64,000 nt of DNA from Methylobacter sp. S3L5C. Lineage in GTDB: Bacteria; Pseudomonadota; Gammaproteobacteria; Methylococcales; Methylomonadaceae. A program made the translations under genes and the position numbers. The DNA lies in assembly GCF_022788635.1 (NCBI RefSeq), contig NZ_CP076024.1, forward strand, positions 2,108,001-2,172,000. Direction: 5' to 3'. How positions within the stretch are numbered: the first letter of the stretch is position 1; every line of letters begins with the position of its first letter. Of the stretch, positions 45,221 through 54,776 are shown piece by piece. The notes under the pieces were generated by a model that saw only the letters and a list, made by a program, of their open reading frames with translations, was not told the DNA's origin and ran no database searches.

Positions 45221-45913
45221 ATAGTTTTTTCTGGTCAAGCAATAGCCTGATTATTACTATTTCTTCTACTTTGGCTGCAAGTATTTACCGATTAAAGTCA
45301 CTCAAAAAATAGCAATTCCCCGCTATTAGTTATCCATTTATTGTCTAAAATCAATCAACCCGGGACCATATTGACCAGCGAAAAATGCATTTTCAGGTTT
45401 TTTTCAGGTACTTGGTTCTTTGTGCAACCGATGCTGATCTAGCCTGTTCTGGCGACCTTTACAGACTTTATGATAACCGTTACACCGAACAGGCAGTAAA
45501 AATGCTTTTTTTTCTGTACTTTAACTTCAAAAAAAATCGGTAATATGCATAGCATCTTTTAATGCTCTTCGAGCATTGACTGGTTATATATGCTTTGAAA
45601 GCTGGTAACAGATGTTTGGGATTATATTTAAGGGGGCTTAACTGTCCTGTTAAATAAATTTGACGGATGTTTTGGGTCATTCTGATGGAAATGGTTATCG
45701 TCTTATGATCCATGATTATTATACGAATTTTCTGCGGAAATTTTTGTATTGTTTTTAAAGAGTTCAATTATGCATGATATTTACGTCACCTGAAACAATC
45801 TGAAAGATGATCATGGTTTATTTCATATATATTGCATAAATGATACCTTTCGTTATAATCCTGCTACGTAATTCATAAACAACTTAAAGTCTTTATCTTA
45901 GGCGGAGAAAAAA
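45221..45913. other. Long intergenic region ahead of the T6SS operon
   Basis: About 690 AT-rich bases. The only ORF of any length (minus strand, 45480-45767) is a Lys/Tyr/Ile-rich, low-complexity translation without family character or ribosome binding site. The region ends with a good sigma70-like promoter (45832-45859). A long leader or regulator binding sites are possible, but I see no defined structure. Confidence 0.5.
45832..45859 (+). promoter_or_regulatory. Sigma70-type promoter for the T6SS operon
   Basis: TTGCAT (45832-45837) and a perfect TATAAT (45854-45859) are separated by 16 bases; transcription would begin near 45866, leaving about 48 bases before the tssB ATG. GGCGGAG lies six bases ahead of that ATG as ribosome binding site. 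Confidence 0.6.
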
Positions 45914-46444
45914 ATGGCAATACAAGACGAAATTCCAAAATCAAGATTAACCTTGCGGTATAAAACTGAAGTTAATGGTCAGCCTGAAGACATCACCTTG
46001 CCTATGCGGCTATTGGTTACTGGTGACTTTTCCCAGGGATCTTCGAATGATCGCAAGCTTGATCTTGATGAAAGAAGGGTGCGCAATATGGATGGAACCA
46101 ATACCGATTCAGTGATGAAAGACATGGGCATGAGCCTTAATTTTACCGTCGAAAACAAGATTGACGGCGACCGTGAAGAAGACCTGCAAATATCACTGCC
46201 CATCAACTCGATGAAGTCATTTTCTCCCGACGAAGTGGCCCAACATGTACCTAAGCTAAAAGGCTTGCTCGCTTTAAAGCAGTTGATTGGCGAGATGCAA
46301 TCTAACGTGGATAACCGCAAGGAATTGCGTAAATTGATGGATGAGCTGATGAGCAATCCTGAAAATGTGGAAAAAGTGTTGGCTGATTTGAAAGGCTTTG
46401 AAAGCTTGAAACTACCAAGCACTAACGAAACTACCATCAACTAG
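45914..46444 (+). CDS. tssB: T6SS contractile sheath small subunit TssB
   Basis: A 176-aa VipA/ImpB homologue, which with TssC forms the cytoplasmic contractile sheath. Typical segments are PKSRLTLRYKTEVNG at the N-terminus, LPMRLLVTGDFSQG, LDERRVRNM and FSPDEVAQHVPKLKGLLALK in the second half. The length matches the family. It is the first gene of the operon, 18 bases ahead of tssC, the usual order. Confidence 0.95.
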   Translation: MAIQDEIPKSRLTLRYKTEVNGQPEDITLPMRLLVTGDFSQGSSNDRKLDLDERRVRNMDGTNTDSVMKDMGMSLNFTVENKIDGDREEDLQISLPINSMKSFSPDEVAQHVPKLKGLLALKQLIGEMQSNVDNRKELRKLMDELMSNPENVEKVLADLKGFESLKLPSTNETTIN

Positions 46445-46462
46445 AATATTAGGAATACTATT

Positions 46463-47989
46463 ATGTCTGATGACACCGCTCCTGCAACTACTGTTACTAC
46501 CGTTACTCCTGAAACTGGCGAGGCGCTGGATTTAAAGCGTTTCTTGTCAAGTATGAGGCTCAATCCTGATATTTCTGCGCCCGTCCCGATGATTTCCAAT
46601 AACCTGGAAACCGTTGTTGAAGATATTCGCGACGAAGACCGGTTTATTTCAGGGATGGTTGCCGTTTTGATGAATACCGATTCTTCGGCAGGTAAATTTG
46701 ATAAGGGCGCTGTACAAAAACTGATTGCCCATATTGATGAATTGGTTAACGCACAATTAAACCAAATTATCCATAACGAAAAATTTAAAAGCATGGAAGC
46801 CGATTGGCGGGCCTTAAATGACTTGATTCGCACCACTAATTTTAAAGCTGACGTAATGATCGATATCATTGATGTTAGTAAAGACGAGTTGTACGATGAT
46901 TTTGACAGCAATGCGGTTGATATTACCGGTAGCGCATTGTTTAAGAAGATTTACTTGGCCGAGTATGACCAATACGGCGGTAAACCCTATGGCAGCATCG
47001 TGGGTTTATACGAAATTGAACATACCCCGCGTGATGAATTCTGGCTGAAAATTATGGGTAAAATAGCCGCTGCCAGTCATGCGCCTTTTATTGGTGCGGT
47101 TTCTCCTCAATTCTTTGGTTGCCAAACCATTGAAGAATTGTCTGCGATCAAGGATCTGGAAGGCATGATGAACCATCCGCGTTATGGTTCATGGAATGCT
47201 CTGAGAGAATCGGAAGCTGCGGCCTATATCGGCTTGACTTTACCCAGATACATTCTGCGTCAGCCTTATGACCCTGATATCAATCCCTGCGGTAAAGGCG
47301 ATTTTACCTTCAAAGAAGAAGTACGTGGCGACAACGATACCGATTATCTTTGGGGTAGCGCTACAATTTTGTTCGCACAAAACATGATTCGCTCCTTTAC
47401 CACTTCAGGATGGTGTCAGTATCTTCGCGGACCCAAAGGCGGTGGTCTGGTTTCCGGACTGCCCGTGCATATGTTCAATATGCGTGGTGAAGAGGAAATG
47501 AAAATCCCTGTAGAAATGGTTATTCCTGACTACCGCGAGCTTGAGTTCGCCAATGTCGGTTTTATGCCGTTGATATATCGCAAAGGCACGGCCGATGCGT
47601 GTTTCTTTAGTTGCCAGTCATTGAAGAAATCCAAGAAGTTTAAAGACGCTAAAGATTCAGAAAACTCCCAGTTGGTAACCAATCTTTCCTATACCCTATC
47701 TATTACCCGAATCGCACATTATATCAAGAGTATCATGCGCGACAATATCGGTAGCAGCGCTGATGCCGTATATATCGCGAACACGCTTAACTCATGGATG
47801 TTCAAATATGTAACTACCGTGGTCAATCCGGATGATCTGACCTTGCGCTACTATCCGTTTAAGGCTGCAACAGTAGAGGTCGTGGATCGTCCTGGAATGA
47901 TCGGCTGGTACGACTGTAAGATTTCGGTGCTGCCACATATCCAATTTGAGGGCATGGATGTTGAATTACGCTTGGATGCGCGTTTGTAA
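46463..47989 (+). CDS. tssC: T6SS contractile sheath large subunit TssC
   Basis: A 508-aa VipB/ImpC homologue, the major sheath subunit. Recognisable blocks are HIDELVNAQLNQIIHNEKFK, EADWRALNDLIRTTNFKADV, LGLTLPRYILRQPYD-like (YIGLTLPRYILRQPYD) and the C-terminal WYDCKISVLPHIQFEGMDVE. The C-terminal domain includes the region by which ClpV recognises contracted sheath in studied systems. Cotranscribed with tssB. Confidence 0.96.
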   Translation: MSDDTAPATTVTTVTPETGEALDLKRFLSSMRLNPDISAPVPMISNNLETVVEDIRDEDRFISGMVAVLMNTDSSAGKFDKGAVQKLIAHIDELVNAQLNQIIHNEKFKSMEADWRALNDLIRTTNFKADVMIDIIDVSKDELYDDFDSNAVDITGSALFKKIYLAEYDQYGGKPYGSIVGLYEIEHTPRDEFWLKIMGKIAAASHAPFIGAVSPQFFGCQTIEELSAIKDLEGMMNHPRYGSWNALRESEAAAYIGLTLPRYILRQPYDPDINPCGKGDFTFKEEVRGDNDTDYLWGSATILFAQNMIRSFTTSGWCQYLRGPKGGGLVSGLPVHMFNMRGEEEMKIPVEMVIPDYRELEFANVGFMPLIYRKGTADACFFSCQSLKKSKKFKDAKDSENSQLVTNLSYTLSITRIAHYIKSIMRDNIGSSADAVYIANTLNSWMFKYVTTVVNPDDLTLRYYPFKAATVEVVDRPGMIGWYDCKISVLPHIQFEGMDVELRLDARL

Positions 47990-48025
47990 TATTAAATATA
48001 ACAATCAACTTAAGAGAGAAAAATC

Positions 48026-48604
48026 ATGGCAGATTCACAATATAGTTGCAGTATAAGGCAAGGTTTCAACTTTGAAAAAGACGCACAGGTTCTGGTAGGT
48101 CATCTTGTCACTATGAAAATTGGTACGCAAGCATTAGGTGCCGACATCAAAGTGACTAATCCGACGAATTTCGGTGTAGATAATAATCTTGACGTTGTAG
48201 GCATTATTTCTGATATTTTCTGGAAAGGCGGCTACGCAGATCCACTACAAATTAGCTTTAATGTCAGCAATGAGAATGCAAAACTGGCTAATATCATGAA
48301 GCACACAGACTTAACAGATACTACCGTAGTGTTTCAGTTCGCGATTTATGACTTCGATCCCATTGCCAAAAAATATTATCTGGCATTTTATTCGGATACC
48401 ACGGATATGAATGGCCTGATATTTAAACAGGGCGGAGATCTGGCTCTTGATATTGGTTCACAACCTGACTCCAACGTGGCTTCTCCACTGAATTTTCAAA
48501 TGTACACCGGTATAATGCCTCAGGAATCAGCTCAAGTTATTAAATTTGCGGTTTCCGATACCGATAAATTCGTCAAAACTTGGGGCGTGGCGGTATCTAC
48601 TTAA
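48026..48604 (+). CDS. Putative T6SS tube protein (Hcp/TssD position)
   Basis: A 192-aa beta-rich protein encoded directly after tssC. Sequence is not a textbook Hcp: it opens ADSQYSCSIRQGFNFEKDAQ and has KLANIMKHTDLTDTTVVFQF and FDPIAKKYYLAFYSDTTDM. Position in the operon, size and predicted beta content fit the tail-tube (gp19/Hcp) role, and no other gene in the window could supply the tube. It is longer than classical Hcp (about 160-170 aa). A strong ribosome binding site (AAGAGAG) precedes it, consistent with high expression expected for a tube subunit. Confidence 0.55.
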   Translation: MADSQYSCSIRQGFNFEKDAQVLVGHLVTMKIGTQALGADIKVTNPTNFGVDNNLDVVGIISDIFWKGGYADPLQISFNVSNENAKLANIMKHTDLTDTTVVFQFAIYDFDPIAKKYYLAFYSDTTDMNGLIFKQGGDLALDIGSQPDSNVASPLNFQMYTGIMPQESAQVIKFAVSDTDKFVKTWGVAVST

Positions 48605-48645
48605 GTTTCCTGGCTAACCTTAGCCACCGTGTCCTTAATTAATTT

Positions 48646-49899
48646 ATGAAGAATCGCCTATCACGAGTTTTTTGGACGATGGGTCAGGCGTTATTGCCTG
48701 GGCATTTGCGTGCTTTGGAAGAATCCATGCTGGCTGAAAGCGCGTCGCGCTTCAGTCTGCAGGAGACTCCAGGTTATGGGCTTTACAAGCTGCGTTGGAA
48801 CGAAAACTTGCTGGCCGAAGGCGTATTGGCTTTGGAAGCAATGACACTGGTACTCTCTTCGGGTTTGCTGTTGGAGTTGAAGGGAAATGCACAGGTAACG
48901 TCATTAAATCTTAATATCGCGGGTACTACCTTACTGCCGGTTTACTTGCATGTACGTTGTCTGCCTGAAAATATAAACGAGCGTGTCGCAGACCGACAGA
49001 CTATTAAACGCGATAATGTCAGCTGTTGGCTTTGGTCGCTTGAGCTTTCCACTGAACAAGAAAATCCGGATACCTTGGAAAGTTTTCGTTTGGCGGAGTT
49101 TGAAAAGCAACCCGATGGTCCGTGGCGACTTTCGTCGCGGTACATTCCACCGCTATTGTGCATAGGTCCTTCAGTGCCCTTTCTGAAAGATGAATTAACG
49201 GTGCTTAGTCATAAACTTGAGTCTTATCATTATCAGTTGACTCAGGAAATTGCGGCCATTTATCTGTCTGGTGCAGATCTTGTTAATGCCAGACAATGCC
49301 TGAAAAGCGTTGTAAAAATGCAGCGCTTTCTTGGTAACCTGTTTATCCAGATTTCCCCGCATCCTTATACTGTATACGAGCAATTGAAACATTTTTATGT
49401 TGAGTTGTGCTTCTATCATAATAACAGTCCGCAATTTGCAACGGCACCTTATCGCCATGAGCAACTTGTTGATGTCTTCCGTGAAACCCTTGAACCCTTG
49501 AATGATGAATTACAGTTGAGTCAGATGCGCTCACCTTATTTGCCATTTACGGTGTCTGGCGGCATCGTGCGGGCACGCCTTCCCGAGTCGATTCGTGAGG
49601 CAAAAGAAATTTATCTGCTGGTGCAAAAAGGCGCAGTTACTAAGGCTGTCAGTCTTGATAACGTTAAGATTGCTGCTGTTACCCGCATTCCCTTGGTACA
49701 TAAATTTTATCTTCAAGGGATTTCTTTTAAAAGTATAGACCGTCCGCCATTCCAACATTCTTTTGGCCCCGAAGTAGATATTTACCAATTAAGTGTAGGC
49801 GAAGAATGGGATCGCGCGCTTGATGAATTGGAGCTTGGTTTTTACGCTGAGCCAAAGTTTACCGAAGAAAGATTTTTCCTGTATTGGCGGTCAGTCTGA
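48646..49899 (+). CDS. tssK: T6SS baseplate protein TssK
   Basis: A 417-aa TssK/ImpJ/VasE homologue, the trimeric adaptor that ties the baseplate to the membrane complex. The opening VFWTMGQALLPGHLRALEES is the characteristic W-x-G-x-LLPGHF-like start, and the central RYIPPLLCIGPSVPFLKDEL is also family-typical. Its TGA overlaps the ATG of tssE (TGATG), indicating translational coupling. Confidence 0.9.
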   Translation: MKNRLSRVFWTMGQALLPGHLRALEESMLAESASRFSLQETPGYGLYKLRWNENLLAEGVLALEAMTLVLSSGLLLELKGNAQVTSLNLNIAGTTLLPVYLHVRCLPENINERVADRQTIKRDNVSCWLWSLELSTEQENPDTLESFRLAEFEKQPDGPWRLSSRYIPPLLCIGPSVPFLKDELTVLSHKLESYHYQLTQEIAAIYLSGADLVNARQCLKSVVKMQRFLGNLFIQISPHPYTVYEQLKHFYVELCFYHNNSPQFATAPYRHEQLVDVFRETLEPLNDELQLSQMRSPYLPFTVSGGIVRARLPESIREAKEIYLLVQKGAVTKAVSLDNVKIAAVTRIPLVHKFYLQGISFKSIDRPPFQHSFGPEVDIYQLSVGEEWDRALDELELGFYAEPKFTEERFFLYWRSV

Positions 49900-50267
49900 T
49901 GGCCTTGCTACGTAAATTGGCAGGCTGCAAGAGTAACGCCGAAGACCTTGAAATAAAAAGTATCATCGATAATCTGAATAATGTGCTTGGCACAAAACGG
50001 GATTATGGCTTTTTTTTGCAAAATTTTGGACTATCTGATTACCGATATCTGGGAAACAGCGATTATATCGAAAAGGCGTTAGTTACCGAAATTACCGAAA
50101 ATATCAAACTTTTTGAACCGAGGATAGTATTAAACAAGATTGTGCCTATTAAAGGTGACAGCTTTTTTCATCTGGCTTTTAGTATAGATTGTATCGTGCG
50201 TAACAAGACCCACACTATCAAGTTATTTTTGAATCCGGTGCTTGATCGTTATCAGGTTGAGTTATGA
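49899..50267 (+). CDS. tssE: T6SS baseplate protein TssE (gp25-like)
   Basis: A 122-aa gp25-family protein, a baseplate wedge part that starts sheath polymerisation. Segments fitting the family are VLGTKRDYGFFLQNFGLSDY and ENIKLFEPRIVLNKIVPI, equivalent to the gp25 core with its conserved ExR/FEPRI motif. ATG 49899 overlaps the tssK stop; an earlier TTG at 49884 would lie inside tssK. Its stop overlaps the VgrG-body start by four bases (ATGA). Confidence 0.88.
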   Translation: MALLRKLAGCKSNAEDLEIKSIIDNLNNVLGTKRDYGFFLQNFGLSDYRYLGNSDYIEKALVTEITENIKLFEPRIVLNKIVPIKGDSFFHLAFSIDCIVRNKTHTIKLFLNPVLDRYQVEL

Positions 50268-51901
50268 GCGATTTTATCGGGGATTTGACTATCACGCTGG
50301 TACTGACTATTGCCGATACAGATCACAGCATTCCTGCCGGTAACGTCAAGTTTGTGGATCTTGCTCTTACCCCTTACGGTTTTAACGGTAAAGTAAGTTT
50401 TGTGGTGTCTTGTGAAGAGTCCCCCGACGCCCTGTTTACTCCGATGACCACGCTAAACGATTTAATCGAGGTGTCATTACAGGTGCAGTCTTATACCACT
50501 GATACTGACGCTGTGATCAGTCCGTTAATACTAAGTGGCTTGGTAACTACCCGGAGTTTTTCGGAACAGACGCTGACCAATATTTTAAAAACCCAGACTT
50601 TTATGTTACATCGGCATTATCATCTGGAGTTTGCCGACCCGGCGCAGGTGTTATGGAAACAACATTATCCTTGTGACCTGCTGACCGATACCACCCTGAC
50701 GGCTTTAATTACTGCCCATAAGAGTGAAAAAATAAATTTACTGTACGATTGGCCGGATGTTCTGAATAAAACCTATCCGGTACTTACCCTGTCATTGGGA
50801 GCGCCCGGCAATCCGGCAAGTTTTTACGATTATCTGATATGGCTGGTTGATACTAATAATGGCGTGTTCAGCTATGATATTGCCAATAATCAATACTCTC
50901 TCAGTGCCGTAAAAAGTCAGATTGGTACCGTTCAGTCACTGGATCCTTTGGAAGTTTTTGAATATAGCGTTAATTTCCCGGAAATCCATCGGCACCAGCC
51001 CAATGTTCTGAATGCTTACTCGGAAAGTCCGTTAAATACGGCCATTACTAACGCTGCGGTGGCCAGTCCGATTCGCCGTGATTACATTCAACGTTATCCT
51101 ATTGCAGCCGACATGACCGCGCGGGTCACGCTGGAAACAGCGAGATTAAAACAGTATTTGCACGAAGTTTTGGTGAGTTACAACAACTTTCAAATGCAGG
51201 TTACCCCGCCGGGGATGCTGGTCGATTTTAAGGCTTCCTCTGCCTGGAACGCATCATTATTTGTCCACGCCAACACCTATCAGGTCAGGCAATGGCGTTT
51301 GGTTGCGAGTGCTGTAAAGCAGGAATTAACCCTGGATCTCAATAATTCTTACAGTCGCTATGAGATGCAACATAGCCTTGTTTTAGATAGTAAGGCTGAA
51401 CTGAATGTGGCTTTGCCACCTTATGTGCTACCCGTTTATCCTTTTTTCGTGGAAGGCAAGATCGTCAGCGAACAAGGTGAAGATACCGATGCGAGTTATC
51501 AGTTTTACACAGACAGTGATACCTCAGTCAACTATTACCAGATCAGTATTCCTTTGTGGGCAAAAAAAAATGTACGTGCGGCGTATCAGTCAAATATGGA
51601 TACCGGCCAGTTCTACTTTCCACCGTATAAAAATGCCCGGGTATTGGTTGGATTGGGTTTTGATAACGCATTTATTGGCGATTTTCTTGATTGGGGTAGC
51701 GGTACCGCGCTGCCTATGGATTCTCAGGGAAATCAGTTGGTCATGGGAAAATCAACAACCAGCCAGAATATTATCAAGCATACTTATGTCGATAGTAAGC
51801 CTGAATTGCAAATTCAGCGTACTGACGATAAGGATACCGAATTACTACAGTTTTCTACCGGCTATATTATCCTGCAAACCCAGCTAGAAGAGGACAGCTA
51901 A
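50264..51901 (+). CDS. VgrG body (gp27-like and OB-fold part only)
   Basis: A 545-aa protein corresponding to the N-terminal part of a VgrG spike. The gp27-like portion spans residues 1-380 (ILSGLVTTRSFSEQTLTNIL; RHYHLEFADPAQVLWKQHYP; NPASFYDYLIWLVDTNNGVF). A gp5-type OB domain follows from about 385 (FFVEGKIVSEQGEDTD; SIPLWAKK; GQFYFPPYKNARVLVGLGFD; FLDWGSG). It ends soon after, without the beta-helix needle, which is encoded by the next gene two bases downstream. Relatives of this divergent VgrG type occur in non-classical T6SS clusters; typical VgrG proteins keep both parts in one chain. Confidence 0.82.
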   Translation: MSDFIGDLTITLVLTIADTDHSIPAGNVKFVDLALTPYGFNGKVSFVVSCEESPDALFTPMTTLNDLIEVSLQVQSYTTDTDAVISPLILSGLVTTRSFSEQTLTNILKTQTFMLHRHYHLEFADPAQVLWKQHYPCDLLTDTTLTALITAHKSEKINLLYDWPDVLNKTYPVLTLSLGAPGNPASFYDYLIWLVDTNNGVFSYDIANNQYSLSAVKSQIGTVQSLDPLEVFEYSVNFPEIHRHQPNVLNAYSESPLNTAITNAAVASPIRRDYIQRYPIAADMTARVTLETARLKQYLHEVLVSYNNFQMQVTPPGMLVDFKASSAWNASLFVHANTYQVRQWRLVASAVKQELTLDLNNSYSRYEMQHSLVLDSKAELNVALPPYVLPVYPFFVEGKIVSEQGEDTDASYQFYTDSDTSVNYYQISIPLWAKKNVRAAYQSNMDTGQFYFPPYKNARVLVGLGFDNAFIGDFLDWGSGTALPMDSQGNQLVMGKSTTSQNIIKHTYVDSKPELQIQRTDDKDTELLQFSTGYIILQTQLEEDS

Positions 51902-51903
51902 AG

Positions 51904-52491
51904 ATGGCTTTAGTGTGCAAAATCGAGTTAAGCCAAACCGACGGGATTACTCTGACAGTCATCAACAAGGATGGCAATATTACCCAAACGGCAACGTTTG
52001 ATGGCACTCTTATTACCTTGACCTGTAAAGGTGAAGAAGATACCAGTACGATAACGCAGGCAACCGACAGTATAACCATAGCTTGCAAAGATTTTATCGT
52101 CAATGCAGAAAGCATTACCTGTAAATCAACCGAGAACACTCTGCATCAAGCGACGGGTACCTTTGGCATCAACAGTACTAAAACAGCGACATTTAGTTCA
52201 TCGGTAGACATGACTGTTTCGGCCGCGACACAGCTAAGCCTGAAAGCTGCTGACTTTGCCGCTACAGCAACAAATAGTGCAAAGGTAACTGCTTTGACAA
52301 CGACCCTCAACGGTGACACTAAAGCCACCGTTAGTGGTTTGGAGTTGGCTCTGACCGGAACTACTCAAGCCAACCTGAAAGCAGCCTCAATTACAGTTGC
52401 AGCAGATACCACGATGAATGTCCAGGGTCTGACAACGACTGTCAAAGGAGTCACTACCAATATCCAGGGTTCCCTGGTAACGCTGGGATAA
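51904..52491 (+). CDS. VgrG beta-helix needle as a separate gene
   Basis: A 195-aa protein of alternating hydrophobic/Thr strands (for example TLTCKGEEDTSTITQATDSI, then LSLKAADFAATATNSAKVTA, SGLELALTGTTQANLKAAS, VQGLTTTVKGVTTNIQGS) with a repeat of about 10-20 residues, as in the triple-stranded beta-helix at the tip of VgrG/gp5. It follows the VgrG body after two bases and has its own ATG, so spike and needle would assemble from two chains. A sequencing frameshift is a less likely reason, because the two frames are separated by a clean TAA-AG-ATG junction and the needle begins with a fresh start codon. Confidence 0.75.
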   Translation: MALVCKIELSQTDGITLTVINKDGNITQTATFDGTLITLTCKGEEDTSTITQATDSITIACKDFIVNAESITCKSTENTLHQATGTFGINSTKTATFSSSVDMTVSAATQLSLKAADFAATATNSAKVTALTTTLNGDTKATVSGLELALTGTTQANLKAASITVAADTTMNVQGLTTTVKGVTTNIQGSLVTLG

Positions 52492-52496
52492 GGCAA

Positions 52497-54137
52497 ATGA
52501 GTTTAGATAATACGCAATATCGGGCATTTCTTGAGGAGTTGCATGATTTGGCCGATTCCCGGCTTAATTATGCACTTGATTATCCTGCAGCAGGACTGGA
52601 GGGAGATGACCCTGACGTTAAACGTATCATAGAAGCTCTGGCTTTTTTTGGTGCGCGTACTCAGATTGCCGTATCGCGCAGTCTGGATTCGAACAACCGG
52701 CGTCTGTATCAGCAGTTTTTTTCTTTTTTGCTAACGCCTCTTGCCGCAATGGCAATGATTCAGGCAAAGCCTACCGGCCATCTAACTGAAGTATTGGATT
52801 TACCTGCGGGTACCGAGATTGGCTTGCAACCAGAAAAAGGTGCTCTGGTCATGTTTCGTACCACCCGTTCAATGCGGATATTGCCTATGAGTCTGGAGAC
52901 GGTCAAGCAAGAGCTTCTATCTGATGCAGGTAACAGGCTTTTATTGACATTCAAGGCTAATTATCCGTTAAACGAACAACCCGAAACCATTAATCTGCAT
53001 ATTGATTATTTAAACGACCTGACACTTTCACTCAAAGTTTTGAATTTTTTGGGACGCTCATTGAAAAGTGCCGGTGTCCAGTTTGGTGCGTATGATCCTG
53101 ACCAGCCTTGCCTGCCATGTGAATTCAGGCTTGGTGGGCAACCAGCCGATATTGCAACCGATGAATGGAATCACCCGTTGGAGGTGGAACGCTACTATTT
53201 TCATTTTCCTCAGCAAGAACTTTATCTGGATCTGGACTTACCACCAGCTCCGCGAAACTGGACTCAGTTTACGGTGGTATTGGATTGTGATCAGCCGTGG
53301 CCCCGCCAACTCCGCTTAAACAGAAACTTGTTTCATTTATTTGCTGTGCCATTGGCAAATAATCAGCGGGCGATGGCCCAACCGCTTATTTGCGATGGCA
53401 CTCAGGAGCACTATACGATCCGTCATCCAGATCCTCAATTTGGTTTTAGTCTGGAAAAAGTACTTGGCGTTTATGAAGTCGGTGATCAGGGCATGTTACC
53501 ACTTCGACCCGGAATATTGGCCGGAGGCAATGGCTCTTACGAGATTGAGCAAGGTCCGGAGCAAGAAAATGGCGGTAATTTATATCGGTTGATTCCGCAT
53601 TTTCCGGTTGCCTTCGAGAAACCTCGAACTCTCGTGATTGAAGCGTTATGGCAACAACCCTGGTACGATCAAATCTTGCAAGGTACCCATACCCTGCAGG
53701 CGTTTCGCCGACAAATGCAAGGTGTGCAATGGGAGCTTATGGATGCCGCGATTGCTCATGCAGAAAATCGCCAACTGAGTAATATGAGCGGATATATTCA
53801 TTTACTGACTCTTATGCATAACGCTTCTCTCAATGCACAGAATACAAGGGATCTTCTCCGTGCCTTGGGGAGCGTTACGAGCGGCAGATTTCAAAAAATA
53901 TTTAACAGTTTGGTTGATTTGCGTCTGGAGGAAGAGCCTTTGGGGGAAGGGCATAAGACCAAACAAATTTACACTCTGCAATTTAAAGCACAATTTGATG
54001 ACAGTAGCGAATTAATTGAAACTTTTGTCAAGCATGTCGAACGTGTGTTTGATATATGGCTTGCCGATGCTTTGGTTGAGACGCGTTGGGAAATACTGGA
54101 CGAGACAAACAATACTATTTCAGGTGAAAGGCAATGA
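52497..54137 (+). CDS. tssF: T6SS baseplate protein TssF
   Basis: A 546-aa TssF/ImpG/VasA homologue, which with TssG and TssK forms the baseplate wedge. Family-typical segments are EELHDLADSRLNYALDYPA, DPDVKRIIEALAFFGARTQ, LYQQFFSFLLTPLAAMAMIQ and PLPAGT-like LDLPAGTEIGL. The C-terminal third includes the TSGRFQKIF/LRLEEEP portion. Its stop overlaps the tssL start by four bases (ATGA). Confidence 0.9.
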   Translation: MSLDNTQYRAFLEELHDLADSRLNYALDYPAAGLEGDDPDVKRIIEALAFFGARTQIAVSRSLDSNNRRLYQQFFSFLLTPLAAMAMIQAKPTGHLTEVLDLPAGTEIGLQPEKGALVMFRTTRSMRILPMSLETVKQELLSDAGNRLLLTFKANYPLNEQPETINLHIDYLNDLTLSLKVLNFLGRSLKSAGVQFGAYDPDQPCLPCEFRLGGQPADIATDEWNHPLEVERYYFHFPQQELYLDLDLPPAPRNWTQFTVVLDCDQPWPRQLRLNRNLFHLFAVPLANNQRAMAQPLICDGTQEHYTIRHPDPQFGFSLEKVLGVYEVGDQGMLPLRPGILAGGNGSYEIEQGPEQENGGNLYRLIPHFPVAFEKPRTLVIEALWQQPWYDQILQGTHTLQAFRRQMQGVQWELMDAAIAHAENRQLSNMSGYIHLLTLMHNASLNAQNTRDLLRALGSVTSGRFQKIFNSLVDLRLEEEPLGEGHKTKQIYTLQFKAQFDDSSELIETFVKHVERVFDIWLADALVETRWEILDETNNTISGERQ

Positions 54138-54763
54138 ACCAAAATTTATGGGAGATGATGGTAACCATCAACGGCTATCTTAATCCTTTGCGTGAAGCAG
54201 ATACGCCGTCTACCGTGGCGATGATCGATTTGGTGGAATTACGTAGCAAGTTGCGTTCTCAACTGGAAGATTTACGCAGTGCTGTTACCGAGCAATATTC
54301 TGAACGCGACAGTTACTTCGTTTTATTTCCGCTGACTGCGCATTGTGATGAAGTGGTTAAAAAGATGATTCTGGATATTAACCACTTGGAATGGCCATCA
54401 CTCCAGCAAGAGTTGTATCAGGTAGCGGATGCCGGCGATTTATTCTACGAATTGCTTGATAACGCGCTGAGCAAGCCGGAAACATTACCACTGGTTTATG
54501 AGGTGTATTATTTTTGCCTGAATGATGGTTTTTCCGGGCGTTATACCGCTAATCCTGACCGGCTTGCCGGGTATCTTCAAAAGCTGCGTAAACATATTCT
54601 TTTACAACCGGTAGTCACGATAGCCCCGCCACTTTCTGTGCCGACAAGACGCCTTTATTTTCGCATACCCAATTATGTCTATTATTGCGGCGCTGGAGCT
54701 TTGCTTATGTTGGTTTATGCTTTTCTTACCGTTCTGGCCAGTTCCTGGCAACCTTTGGCCTGA
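54134..54763 (+). CDS. tssL: T6SS membrane-complex protein TssL (DotU family)
   Basis: A 209-aa DotU-type protein: cytoplasmic helical domain (LREADTPSTVAMIDLVELRS; FVLFPLTAHCDEVVKKMILD; YEVYYFCLNDGFSGRY) and one C-terminal membrane helix (YYCGAGALLMLVYAFLTVLA). TssL anchors the apparatus in the inner membrane together with TssM. There is no OmpA-like peptidoglycan-binding extension. The partner tssM and lipoprotein tssJ are not in this window and may lie beyond its right end. Confidence 0.9.
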   Translation: MNQNLWEMMVTINGYLNPLREADTPSTVAMIDLVELRSKLRSQLEDLRSAVTEQYSERDSYFVLFPLTAHCDEVVKKMILDINHLEWPSLQQELYQVADAGDLFYELLDNALSKPETLPLVYEVYYFCLNDGFSGRYTANPDRLAGYLQKLRKHILLQPVVTIAPPLSVPTRRLYFRIPNYVYYCGAGALLMLVYAFLTVLASSWQPLA

Positions 54764-54776
54764 GCTCAGGTGTCTT

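Noticed and set aside
45405-45430. TTGGTTCTTTGTGCA as a sigma54 promoter for the T6SS operon
   Set aside because: Spacing between GG and GC is eight, not ten, and a good sigma70 pair lies nearer the gene.
45480-45767. 95-aa minus-strand ORF in the spacer before tssB
   Set aside because: Lys/Ile/Tyr-rich translation typical of AT-rich noncoding DNA, no ribosome binding site and no family character.
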